A DNA stretch of 7,766 nucleotides from an uncultured Collinsella sp. (GCA_902490445.1 CABUDZ010000091.1:1-7766); one strand, 5' to 3'; numbered from the stretch's first letter, positions 1 through 7,180 are shown. The notes: generated by a model not told the origin, from the letters alone. A program made the numbers and translations.

Positions 1-33
1 ATGCGGCGGCGGCATGGGGGCACCGGCCTCCAT
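1..33 (-). CDS. Possible 5' end of a divergent gene (partial, unidentified)
   Basis: On the minus strand an ATG at 33-31 follows a purine-rich stretch (GGTGGAGAGG, about 37-46) that could serve as a ribosome binding site. It opens a frame of 11 codons (MEAGAPMPPPH) that runs off the left edge. A divergently transcribed neighbour would explain the 190-nt gene-free region upstream of the first regulator. Eleven proline-rich residues are too few to identify a product, and the reading frame could be chance in GC-rich DNA. Confidence 0.22.
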   Translation of the reverse strand, partial: MEAGAPMPPPH

Positions 34-44
34 AGCCTCTCCAC

Positions 45-109
45 CTGCGGAAACGAGGCGACGGCCAGGTGCCGGGAGCTATTTCCGCGTTGCGCTAGCT
101 GCGGAAACG
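45..109. repeat. Repeated TTTCCGC motif upstream of the WYL genes
   Basis: An 11-nt direct repeat, CTGCGGAAACG, occurs at 45-55 and 99-109. Between the copies TTTCCGC (82-88) lies in the opposite orientation, so 82-88 and 101-107 form a 7-bp inverted repeat with a 12-nt centre. CACCTG (42-47) and CAGGTG (66-71) form another short inverted pair. Clustered, oppositely oriented copies of one motif in a possible divergent promoter region are what transcription-factor sites look like. No regulator can be assigned from sequence alone, and short repeats are common in GC-rich DNA. Confidence 0.35.
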
Positions 110-138
110 CGGGTCCCGTTCAGGCTGTTGCGTTGAGA

Positions 139-168
139 TTGAAAATCAACCGCGGACAAGGATATAGC
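139..168 (+). promoter_or_regulatory. Candidate promoter of the WYL regulator pair
   Basis: TTGAAA (139-144) and TATAGC (163-168) are separated by 18 nt and resemble sigma70-type -35 and -10 boxes. The start would fall near 175, giving a leader of about 50 nt before the ATG at 228. A 5-bp inverted repeat GTTGA/TCAAC (132-136 and 146-150) overlaps the -35 box and could be an operator. The -10 match is imperfect, so this is a tentative call. Confidence 0.35.
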
Positions 169-227
169 CTAATCTCCATATCGGACTAAAATCATGGCAG
201 CAAACCACCTTCTCATGCGAGGACTCT

Positions 228-1250
228 ATGACGGCAAGCGACGCGACCGCGACAATTAAAAAGGGGAATTCGGAGCCCAGTTTCGATAAAACGGCTCAGC
301 GCATCCTCAATCTTTTCTTTGTGCTCAACAGCTCCCCCGAACCGCTGACGACCGAGCAGATCGTCTTGGATTCTGACCTGGGATATGGCTCGGGCAATAT
401 CGACTCGGATAAGCGCAAGTTTCGGCGCGATCGTGACAAACTGCTCGAACGCGGCATCTTAATCAAGGAGGTTCGCCCCGCCGGCGCGCAGGAGACCGAG
501 GAAAGCTCATGGACAATCGACCGCGAGCACACGTTTGCGGCAGGCGGCCTCATCACCGCAGACGACGCCGATATCCTGCTCAACGCTATCGACCAGACAA
601 TAGCGGCCGGCTCATCCACTTTTGCCGCGCCGCTTGCCGATATTCGTTCCAAGATTGCCTACCTCACCGGCAGGACGACGGCGGACGAAGCACCGATCCG
701 CCGCTCTCCCACCGTCGATGCGGTATGGAGCGCCTTTGCCGAGCGATGCGCGCTGCGATTTTTATATCAGAACGGACGCGGTGAGCAGAAAGAGCGTACC
801 GTCTGCGTCTACGGCATGTTCGAGCGCGAGGGCGTTGCGTACTTCTGCGGCCTCGACAATGCCACCGACGACATCAGGACATTCCGCTGCGACCGTATCG
901 TTCGCGCTTGGCGTCCTTCGAAGGCCTACGCCATCCCTGCAGACTTCAATCTCAACGACTACCTGTTCTTTGAATTCGATTTTGCCGACCGCCCGCCCGT
1001 TGCGGCTACGTTCTCGTTCGCCCCGCAGACGCAGATCGATATGATCAACGGCCTCACGCGCGGGCGAGGTGAGCTCGCACACACCGATTCGGGATGGACT
1101 TGGACCGTTGACGTGCGCGATCTTGAAGCCGCCGCCTCATTTTGCATGGCCCACGCCATGGACGGCATGAGGCCCATGGCCCCCAAATCGCTCAAGCAGG
1201 CGTGGAACCACCTCATTGAAAGGACGGTGCACGAGCATGCCCGTGCGTAA
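228..1250 (+). CDS. WYL-domain transcriptional regulator, PafB-like
   Basis: This 340-residue protein has the layout of a WYL regulator. Residues about 20-80 form an N-terminal DeoR/PafB-type helix-turn-helix, with the typical RILNLFFVLNSS opening, a T-T-E-Q-I recognition region and a KFRRDRDKLLERGI segment. A WYL domain spans about 160-230, with a strand-rich region ending in RTFRCDRI, and a WCX-like C-terminal part spans about 255-335. The eponymous W-Y-L is degenerate here (A-Y-F-C at about 204-207). The ATG at 228 is preceded by GAGGA at 219-223. The gene overlaps the next WYL gene by 14 nt, so the two are probably co-translated. In mycobacteria adjacent PafB and PafC act together as a transcriptional activator of DNA-damage genes, and WYL domains are thought to sense nucleic acid. 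Equivalence here is inferred from tandem order and architecture. Another WYL-family role is possible. Confidence 0.85.
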   Translation: MTASDATATIKKGNSEPSFDKTAQRILNLFFVLNSSPEPLTTEQIVLDSDLGYGSGNIDSDKRKFRRDRDKLLERGILIKEVRPAGAQETEESSWTIDREHTFAAGGLITADDADILLNAIDQTIAAGSSTFAAPLADIRSKIAYLTGRTTADEAPIRRSPTVDAVWSAFAERCALRFLYQNGRGEQKERTVCVYGMFEREGVAYFCGLDNATDDIRTFRCDRIVRAWRPSKAYAIPADFNLNDYLFFEFDFADRPPVAATFSFAPQTQIDMINGLTRGRGELAHTDSGWTWTVDVRDLEAAASFCMAHAMDGMRPMAPKSLKQAWNHLIERTVHEHARA

Positions 1251-2154
1251 ACTCACCAGCGAGCAGAGGCTCTCGCGCGCCATCGACATCATGGAGGCCC
1301 TCTACGCCGCCGGCGAGAGCGGCATGACACGAACTGAGATTTGCAGTCGCTTTGACATCACGGGAGTGTCGCTCGACGAGATTCTCGAGATCGTCTCGAC
1401 GCTCGCGGACCGAGAATCGGGTGCGCGCATCATCTGCGAATGCCACGGCGAGCGTGTGATCCTCACCGGTGACGCCGGACGTGTGCTACCGCTGCGCTTG
1501 AGTACCGCCGAGGGCGCTGTGCTCAACCACGAACTTGAATCGTTGGGGATCGAGCCGCAGACGGCAGCTCGGATTCGACACGCTCTTCTACCCGAAGAGC
1601 TCGGCTATAACCAGCACGTCTTTGACACCGTCAACCACGGGTCGCACTGGCAGCAGCTGAGCTGCGCCATTCAGGACGGCGTTCGCTGTCGTATCTCGTA
1701 TCGCTCGATGGACGATGCGCGGCCACGCGAGCGTCTGGTCGACCCCTTGCGCATTACAGCAAACGGCGACCAAACATATCTGATTGCCTGGGACATCGCG
1801 GTCGATGAGCAGCGCACCTATCGCATGGATAAAATCGAGGGACTCGCCTTGACGGAAGACTCCGTCGTTCCTCACGTACCGGACGTTGCATCCCTCCACG
1901 ATTCCCTTGCCCGGACGCAGCGTAGCGCAAAGCTCTTGATGTCATTCGATATGGCGGAGCATCTGGACTGGGCCGGCATCACCCTCATCGAGCACAGCGG
2001 GACAGACATGGCAACGGTAACCGTACATTACGGCTCCGAGCGTTGGCTGCTGAGCCAGATAATCGCAGCGGGCGGAGCCATCCGCATCTTGGATGACCCC
2101 GCCTTGTCAAAGCGTCTGTGCGAAATGGCAAAAACCCTCGTCTGTCCGCTTTAG
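1237..2154 (+). CDS. WYL-domain transcriptional regulator, PafC-like
   Basis: This 305-residue protein is the second of two tandem WYL proteins. Its N-terminus (about 5-75) is a divergent helix-turn-helix (RAIDIMEALYAAGESGMTRTEI, then a three-helix region), less canonical than in its partner. PafC proteins show the same pattern. The WYL domain lies at about 145-205, with RERLVDPLRI, T-Y-L-I-A-W-D (residues 190-196 region) and RTYRMDKI. A WCX-type C-terminal domain covers about 230-300 (VTVHYGSERWLLSQII). The ATG at 1237 lies inside the preceding gene. AAAGGA at 1219-1224 is the only purine-rich signal and is rather far, so an in-frame TTG at 1216 is an alternative start adding seven residues. 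The stop overlaps the stop of the convergent helicase gene by 4 nt. A heterodimer with the upstream protein is inferred, not shown. Confidence 0.83.
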   Translation: MPVRKLTSEQRLSRAIDIMEALYAAGESGMTRTEICSRFDITGVSLDEILEIVSTLADRESGARIICECHGERVILTGDAGRVLPLRLSTAEGAVLNHELESLGIEPQTAARIRHALLPEELGYNQHVFDTVNHGSHWQQLSCAIQDGVRCRISYRSMDDARPRERLVDPLRITANGDQTYLIAWDIAVDEQRTYRMDKIEGLALTEDSVVPHVPDVASLHDSLARTQRSAKLLMSFDMAEHLDWAGITLIEHSGTDMATVTVHYGSERWLLSQIIAAGGAIRILDDPALSKRLCEMAKTLVCPL

Positions 2155-5045
2155 CGCCGCCGCTCGTGGCGTGCGCGCCACAGTTGCAGATAGTGACCGA
2201 TCTGCGCCGATTCGATGCGCTGATAGGAGCTCGTGGGCAGCGACGTTAAGAACTTCTTTCCGTAGCCCTTCGTCACCAGGCGCGGGTCGGCCAGAATCAG
2301 CACGCCGCAATCGGTCGACGAGCGGATAAGGCGGCCGGCCGCCTGCTTGACCTCGAGCACCGCCTCGGGCAGCGAATAGCGCGCCCAAGCGCGGTCTTCA
2401 CGCAGGTTGCGCTCGCACGAGAGCGGGTCCGTGGGGCTCGAGAACGGCAGCTTGGGAATGATGACGCAACGCAGCGTCTCGCCGCTGGCGTCAAACCCCT
2501 CCCAGAAGGCCTTAAGCGCAAAAAGCGACGAGGTCGACTCGTTGATAAACCGGTCGCGCAGGCGACGAGGAGATGAGTTGCGCTGCTGGCAGTTGAGCTC
2601 CAGACCCGCACGGGCCATCTTGGGCTCAACGCGGGCGTACAGGTCTTCCATGTCGCGTCGATTGGTGAACAGCGTGAGCACCGATCCGCCCATGGCAAGA
2701 TGGGCGTCGACCAGCACGCGCTCGAGCGCCGTAAGATAGCTCTCACGATCGCGCGGATCGGGGATATCGCCCGCAACGACTACAGCCATGTTCGAATCGA
2801 AGTCGTAGCTCGAGTCCAAGTGCAGCGATGAGGATGTTGAAGCACCGATGCGATCGAGGCCAACCGCGTGGTTAAAGTGTTCAAAGCTTTTGGACACCGT
2901 CATGGTCGCCGAGGCAAAGATAGCCGTGTGAACCTCGGGCAGCCACTCGGTTGCCAAGGCCTCGCCAATATCGATGCGCTCTGCGGTCATTGACTCTCCG
3001 CCGGCACGCAACCTGCGATTGACCTGCAGCGAATACACGTAGTGTTCATCGGTGCCATCAATGATGAGTTTGAGGTTCTCGGCCAGCTCGTGCAGGCGGC
3101 GCGAGATATCACCCAGGTCGACGACGACCTCGGGCTTATCGGCAGCGACGGCTTGTACCAGCGCGTCAACGCTCTTGTCAGCTTGTTCCAATGCGTCGAT
3201 GGCAGTGTAGGCCGACGGTAAGAAATCATGCCAGTCGTCAGATTCGCGCAGTTCGGGACCAATCCATAGATTGGCATTGTCATAACCCCCACGGGCACGG
3301 CGGCCGAGCTCGCGAACGCCATCGAACACGTCGGCTATTGCCATGCTCGCGCACGCAACCGTCGACGTCGCCTTGGCAGTAAGGCCCAGATAGAGCGTAG
3401 ACCCCTCGGAAGTTGCCAAATCACGGGAAACCTGGCTTAGCGCGCCGGTGCTCGAGCCACCCAGACGCTCAAACAGAACGCGCGATTCGTCCGCCGACAC
3501 CACGCGCGCCCACTGACGGCGCGCCTCACGCTCGATGGAATGGGCCTCGTCGATTACCCAATGACGAATCGGAGGCAAAATCCTGCCCTCGGCCGCGACG
3601 TTGCGGAACAGCAGGGAATGGTTGGTGACCACCACGTCGGCATGCGCCGCACGACGGCGAGCGCCGTGGACCAAACATTTATCAGGGAAAAACGGGCAGA
3701 GGCGACGAGCACACTCGCGCGAGGCCGTCGTAAAGTCGGGACGGTTGACGCTGCGCCACCGAATGCCGAGCGAGTCGAGGTCGCCATCGGCTGATTGGCA
3801 GACGTACGCCATAATGACCGCGACCGCCGTGAGCGTGTCCGCCGGATCGCGCTTGGTGGTAATCTCGACCTGGCCGCGGCTCATGCGCTCGAGCTTGCGC
3901 AGGCACGGATAGTGGTCATACCCCTTGAGAGCGCAAAATGACAGACCACCGTCCAGTTGCTCGGCAAGTTTTGGCAGCTCATGGTACATGAGCTGGTCGG
4001 CAAGATTGTTCGATTTGGTCGCAATACCAACCGTGATGTTGTTACGGCGTGCTGCCTCGGCAAAAGGCACCAGATAGGCCATCGATTTGCCGACGCCTGT
4101 GCCTGCCTCAATTACTCGATGAGTGCCCGTGACCAGCGCATCGCGGACCTCGAGCGCCATCGCGATCTGCTCATCACGCGGCTCGTAGGTGGGATACATG
4201 CGATTGACCAGGCCACCTGGCGCATAGTCTGCCTCGATCTCCTCACGACTCGGCATCTTGAGAACCGGCAGCTCGTCGGCGTCCACCCGATCGTCGGCGC
4301 GATCGGCCTTGAGAACGTCGGCGCGGGCGGCGCTGAGAGAGAAGATAGAACCAGGGTTCTGTCCCGCCAAGAACGAGAAGATGGGACGATAGGACCAAGG
4401 CACATCCGAGTGCATGTCGGCTAGGCGCGCCATGAGGCCCTGGGGCAAGTCGGTGAGCGCCACGAGCAACACGCGCCATACGCCACACAGGGCGTCGACG
4501 TCGGCATTGGCACGGTGTGATACCGAGTCACAGTCAAACAGATCGGCCATAAAAGACAGCTTGTGCGAGGCCAGGCGTGGAAGCGCGATGCGCGACAGCG
4601 CCAGCGAATCGATCCAAATATCGCTCACGTTGACGCCGCCTTTGACCGACTCGATAAACGAGCGGTCGAACGTGGCGTTATGTGCGATCACCGGGCAACC
4701 ACCGACAAAATCGGCGAGAGCGGCGACGGCCTCAACGGCCGACGGGGCATCCGCCACATCGGCATTTGTAATGCTCGTGAGCTCGGTAATCTCGGCGGGA
4801 ATCAGCTGCTTGGGATGCACGAAGGTATCGAAGCGGTCGATGATCTCGCGGCCCGAAAGACGGGCCGCGGAAATCTCAATTAACTCGTTGTCCTGTACCG
4901 AAAGACCCGTGGTCTCGGTATCGAGGACGATAACGTCCTCTTCGATGAGGCCAAACGATTGTGTCTTTGCACGTTCGGCGAGCGTGGCATAAGAATCGAT
5001 GACAAACTGTGGCGTTCCAGGAGATACAGCGTCCTCGATTAGCAT
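2151..5045 (-). CDS. dinG: DinG-family helicase fused to a DEDDh 3'-5' exonuclease
   Basis: This 964-residue protein joins a DnaQ-like exonuclease to an XPD/DinG-type superfamily 2 helicase. The exonuclease (about 36-200) has all five DEDDh residues: D42 and E44 in LDTETTGL, D127 in AHNATFD, then H177 and D182. The helicase has a Q-like region YEPRDEQ (287-293), Walker A EAGTGVGKS (313-321), motif Ia ATKSNNLADQ, VIDEAH (497-502), SATM (712-715), FWEGFD (847-852) and QAAGRLIR (901-908). C381, C445, C450 and C457 match the spacing of the four cysteines that bind a 4Fe-4S cluster in E. coli DinG. It probably acts on branched or hybrid nucleic acids in repair or at replication-transcription conflicts. 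The ATG at 5045 overlaps the end of ddl by 7 nt, with only a weak ribosome binding site. An in-frame GTG at 5090 would add 15 residues. Function is inferred from the family. Confidence 0.93.
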   Translation of the reverse strand: MLIEDAVSPGTPQFVIDSYATLAERAKTQSFGLIEEDVIVLDTETTGLSVQDNELIEISAARLSGREIIDRFDTFVHPKQLIPAEITELTSITNADVADAPSAVEAVAALADFVGGCPVIAHNATFDRSFIESVKGGVNVSDIWIDSLALSRIALPRLASHKLSFMADLFDCDSVSHRANADVDALCGVWRVLLVALTDLPQGLMARLADMHSDVPWSYRPIFSFLAGQNPGSIFSLSAARADVLKADRADDRVDADELPVLKMPSREEIEADYAPGGLVNRMYPTYEPRDEQIAMALEVRDALVTGTHRVIEAGTGVGKSMAYLVPFAEAARRNNITVGIATKSNNLADQLMYHELPKLAEQLDGGLSFCALKGYDHYPCLRKLERMSRGQVEITTKRDPADTLTAVAVIMAYVCQSADGDLDSLGIRWRSVNRPDFTTASRECARRLCPFFPDKCLVHGARRRAAHADVVVTNHSLLFRNVAAEGRILPPIRHWVIDEAHSIEREARRQWARVVSADESRVLFERLGGSSTGALSQVSRDLATSEGSTLYLGLTAKATSTVACASMAIADVFDGVRELGRRARGGYDNANLWIGPELRESDDWHDFLPSAYTAIDALEQADKSVDALVQAVAADKPEVVVDLGDISRRLHELAENLKLIIDGTDEHYVYSLQVNRRLRAGGESMTAERIDIGEALATEWLPEVHTAIFASATMTVSKSFEHFNHAVGLDRIGASTSSSLHLDSSYDFDSNMAVVVAGDIPDPRDRESYLTALERVLVDAHLAMGGSVLTLFTNRRDMEDLYARVEPKMARAGLELNCQQRNSSPRRLRDRFINESTSSLFALKAFWEGFDASGETLRCVIIPKLPFSSPTDPLSCERNLREDRAWARYSLPEAVLEVKQAAGRLIRSSTDCGVLILADPRLVTKGYGKKFLTSLPTSSYQRIESAQIGHYLQLWRARHERRR

Positions 5046-6004
5046 GCAACGCCCGCTCGACGGAGACCCATACGGATTAGGCTGTCGCACACCTGCGGGA
5101 ACGTCATGTCGTCGGTGTGGCGGATCTCATCCGGATACAGCGACGTATCGGTCATGCCGGGAATGGTATTGGTCTCGAGGATAACGGGGCCGTCCTCGCT
5201 CACAATAAAGTCGCTGCGCGAGATACCCAGGCAACCGAGGGCCTTGTGAGCGGCGCAGGCAAGCTCCTGAGCGCGAGCGTAATTCTCGGGTGAAATCTGC
5301 GCCGGAATGCGATGGATATCCGTAGGGTCGACATACTTCACGTCCAGATCGTAGAACTCGCAGTCCTCGGGCTTACGAATCTCGACAATCGGCAGGGCGC
5401 GCACGTCATCTTCGCCGTATACGCCGACGGTGATCTCGGTACCCTCGATGCACTTCTCGACCAGCACTTTGTCGCCGTACTCAAACGCCTTGGCGATTGC
5501 CGCGGGCAGCTCGGAGGGCTCATGGACCAGGAAAATGCCATAGCTGGAACCGTTGACGGCCGGCTTCACAAAGCAGCGCTCGCCACAAACCTCGACGATA
5601 TGATCGATATCGACTTCATCGCCCACCTCGAGCGCAAGGCCGGGGGCAATGGGAATGCCCGCCTTGGCGTATAGGAGCTTAGAGACCTCCTTGTCGGCAC
5701 CGCAGGCGCTGGCAAGTACGCCCGAGGCCGTGTAGGGGATACCCAGGGTCTCCATGGCACCCTGCATGGCGCCATCCTCACCGCCGGCGCCGTGCATGGC
5801 GATAAATGCCACATCGAATCCGCCGTTCGCCATGGTTACCATAAAGTCATCAGCGGCCGTGTCAAGCAGCTCCACCGAGGTGTAGCCGGCTTCCTTCAGT
5901 GCCACCACAACGTTCTTTCCCGAATCGAGCGAGATCTCGCGCTCGGCGGAATGACCGCCCGCCAAGACCGCTACGTGCATGTTCTCTAGGCTTTTACCCG
6001 GCAT
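5039..6004 (-). CDS. ddl: D-alanine--D-alanine ligase
   Basis: This 321-residue ATP-grasp enzyme joins two D-alanines in the cytoplasm to make the dipeptide that MurF adds to the peptidoglycan precursor. Family motifs are complete: GGHSAEREISL (16-26), HGAGGEDG (71-78), IPYTASGVLASA (89-100), FVKPAVNGSSYGI (145-157), VEKCIEGTEITVGV (182-195), SRSDF (262-266) and ETNTIPGMTDTSL (277-289). The K-Y pair in the omega loop (DVKYV, K223-Y224) matches K215-Y216 of E. coli DdlB, which favours D-Ala-D-Ala over the D-Ala-D-Lac product of VanA-type ligases. The ATG at 6004 is fixed by a strong GAGGAGGAG six bases upstream. An internal ATG at 5980 lacks that support. It is the first gene of a two-gene unit with the helicase, overlapping it by 7 nt, and is divergent from rlmN. 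Confidence 0.96.
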   Translation of the reverse strand: MPGKSLENMHVAVLAGGHSAEREISLDSGKNVVVALKEAGYTSVELLDTAADDFMVTMANGGFDVAFIAMHGAGGEDGAMQGAMETLGIPYTASGVLASACGADKEVSKLLYAKAGIPIAPGLALEVGDEVDIDHIVEVCGERCFVKPAVNGSSYGIFLVHEPSELPAAIAKAFEYGDKVLVEKCIEGTEITVGVYGEDDVRALPIVEIRKPEDCEFYDLDVKYVDPTDIHRIPAQISPENYARAQELACAAHKALGCLGISRSDFIVSEDGPVILETNTIPGMTDTSLYPDEIRHTDDMTFPQVCDSLIRMGLRRAGVAC

Positions 6005-6010
6005 GGGCAG

Positions 6011-6020
6011 ACTCCTCCTC
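6011..6020 (-). promoter_or_regulatory. Strong ribosome binding site of ddl
   Basis: Read on the minus strand, GAGGAGGAGT lies six bases before the ATG at 6004. It is one of the best Shine-Dalgarno matches in the window and settles the ddl start against the internal ATG at 5980. Confidence 0.7.
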
Positions 6021-6026
6021 TATAAT
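6021..6026 (+). promoter_or_regulatory. Perfect TATAAT hexamer, possible rlmN -10
   Basis: TATAAT at 6021-6026 on the plus strand matches the -10 consensus exactly and would give an rlmN leader of about 55 nt. No convincing -35 element sits 16-18 nt upstream, and that stretch is inside ddl. The hexamer also directly abuts the ddl ribosome binding site on the other strand. It may be a weak promoter or chance. A different -10, such as TATTGT at 6044-6049, cannot be excluded. Confidence 0.25.
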
Positions 6027-6044
6027 TTCTGCAGCTGATACCAT

Positions 6045-6074
6045 ATTGTAGCGATACCCTCTACGTTTCCCCAA
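6045..6074 (-). promoter_or_regulatory. Candidate promoter of ddl-dinG
   Basis: On the minus strand TTGGGG (6074-6069) and TACAAT (6050-6045) are 18 nt apart, and the -10 is a close match to TATAAT. Transcription would start about 30 nt before the ddl ribosome binding site. The elements lie in the 85-nt gap shared with divergent rlmN, so the two promoters must be close or overlapping. The -35 match is only partial. Confidence 0.4.
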
Positions 6075-6089
6075 AATCGAAAGGCTTCC

Positions 6090-7142
6090 ATGAATCCCAG
6101 GACTAAATCTCAGGACATTCGCGACTTGAGCCAAAACGATATTCGCGAGCTCGTGGCCGAACTTGGCCAGCCCGCCTTCCGCGCGAAGCAGCTCATCGAA
6201 TGGGTCTTTGAGAAGAACGTTTGTTCGTTTGACGATATGACCAACCTTCCCAAGGCTTTCCGTGAGCAGCTTAAAGAGGCTTTTGCCTTTGATACGCCGA
6301 CTGAAATCACCAAGCAGGTTTCCAAAGATGGCTCGCGCAAGTATCTGCTCGAGTACCACGATGGCATTTCCGTCGAGACTGTCGGCATGCCCCGCCGTAA
6401 CAAACTTTCCGTCTGCGTTTCCACCCAGGCAGGCTGCGGCATGGGCTGCGCCTTTTGCGCTACCGGCCTCAACGGCCTCAAGCGCTCTCTGACCGCTCAA
6501 GAGATCGTCGACCAGGTGCTTCATGTATCCAACGACTTTGGCGAGCGTGCCACAAGCGTTGTCTTCATGGGCCAGGGCGAGCCGTTTGCCAACTACGACG
6601 AGGTTCTCAAGGCATTGCGTATCCTCAACGACCCCGATGGCATCGGTATCGGCGCTCGTCACCTCACCGTCTCTACCAGCGGCGTTATTCCCGGTATTCG
6701 CAAATTTGCCGATATCCCCGAGCAGTTCACGCTTGCCGTTTCCCTGCATTCCGCCATCCAGTCGACGCGCAATAAACTCATGCCCGGTGTTAAGAAGTAC
6801 ACGCTGCTTCGCCTTCACGAAGCGCTTCAGCTCTACACCGAGAAGACTGGCCGCCGCCCGACCTATGAGTACGCCATGATCGAAGGCGTCAACGATACGA
6901 ATCCCGAGATGCAGGCACTCTGCGACTTCTGCGAGGGAACGCTGTGCCACGTTAACCTGATTCAACTTAACGATATCGAGGGCAGCCCGCTCAAGCCGTC
7001 GCCGATTCATAAGGTTGAGGATCTTCAGCGTCGTCTTGAGTCCCGTGGCATCGAGACCACGATTCGTAACTCCCGTGGTAACGATATTGACGCCGCTTGC
7101 GGACAGCTGAAACAGCGCTTCAAAGTTCAGAAGAACGCATAG
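6090..7142 (+). CDS. rlmN: Dual-specificity 23S rRNA/tRNA adenine-C2 methyltransferase RlmN
   Basis: This 350-residue radical-SAM enzyme methylates C2 of A2503 in 23S rRNA, at the peptidyl-transferase centre. In E. coli it also methylates A37 of some tRNAs. The C-x3-C-x2-C motif that holds the 4Fe-4S cluster is C116, C120 and C123. The two catalytic cysteines of RlmN are in place: C109 (in LSVCVSTQAGC) and the methyl-carrying C337 (in DIDAACGQL). The SAM-binding GEP segment reads GQGEPFANYD (161-170), and the N-terminal accessory domain covers about 1-95. The length is normal for the family. The ATG at 6090 follows GAAAGG (6079-6084) by five bases. The gene is monocistronic: divergent from ddl, followed by a parS-like site and then a hairpin terminator. 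The DIDAACGQL tail and catalytic cysteine argue for RlmN. Cfr is the other candidate in the family, but nothing else here suggests it. Confidence 0.97.
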   Translation: MNPRTKSQDIRDLSQNDIRELVAELGQPAFRAKQLIEWVFEKNVCSFDDMTNLPKAFREQLKEAFAFDTPTEITKQVSKDGSRKYLLEYHDGISVETVGMPRRNKLSVCVSTQAGCGMGCAFCATGLNGLKRSLTAQEIVDQVLHVSNDFGERATSVVFMGQGEPFANYDEVLKALRILNDPDGIGIGARHLTVSTSGVIPGIRKFADIPEQFTLAVSLHSAIQSTRNKLMPGVKKYTLLRLHEALQLYTEKTGRRPTYEYAMIEGVNDTNPEMQALCDFCEGTLCHVNLIQLNDIEGSPLKPSPIHKVEDLQRRLESRGIETTIRNSRGNDIDAACGQLKQRFKVQKNA

Positions 7143-7160
7143 GGGAGTCGCACTCCAAAA

Positions 7161-7176
7161 CGTTTCATGTGAAACA
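7161..7176. promoter_or_regulatory. parS-like ParB-binding palindrome
   Basis: CGTTTCATGTGAAACA differs from the widely conserved chromosomal parS 16-mer (TGTTTCACGTGAAACA) at two positions: the first base, and one central base that changes CACGTG to CATGTG. Both half-sites, GTTTCA and TGAAAC, are intact. It lies between rlmN and its terminator, about 0.4 kb beyond the 3' end of a parB gene, where parS sites are expected. Binding is inferred. Confidence 0.72.
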
Positions 7177-7180
7177 TCGA

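Noticed and set aside
82..107. The TTTCCGC/GCGGAAA inverted repeat as an intrinsic terminator.
   Set aside because: The stem is only 7 bp with a 12-nt loop and no T tract follows on either strand.
1..189. A 62-codon plus-strand open frame at the left edge.
   Set aside because: Its composition is Arg/Cys-rich and low in meaning, it has no visible ribosome binding site or known domain, and it covers the repeat cluster and candidate promoter. Non-coding DNA is more likely.
5046..5090. A GTG start for the helicase, 15 residues longer.
   Set aside because: It would overlap ddl by 52 nt with no better ribosome binding site, and the extra residues do not belong to the exonuclease fold. The ATG at 5045 is preferred but not proven.
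5039..6004. A vancomycin-resistance type D-Ala-D-Lac ligase.
   Set aside because: The omega-loop K-Y pair (K223-Y224) is that of D-Ala-D-Ala ligases, and no vanH or vanX neighbours are present.
6090..7142. Cfr-type 23S rRNA C8 methyltransferase, an antibiotic-resistance enzyme.
   Set aside because: The DIDAACGQL tail and overall sequence fit housekeeping RlmN, the gene is a single unit in a core context, and no mobile element is nearby.
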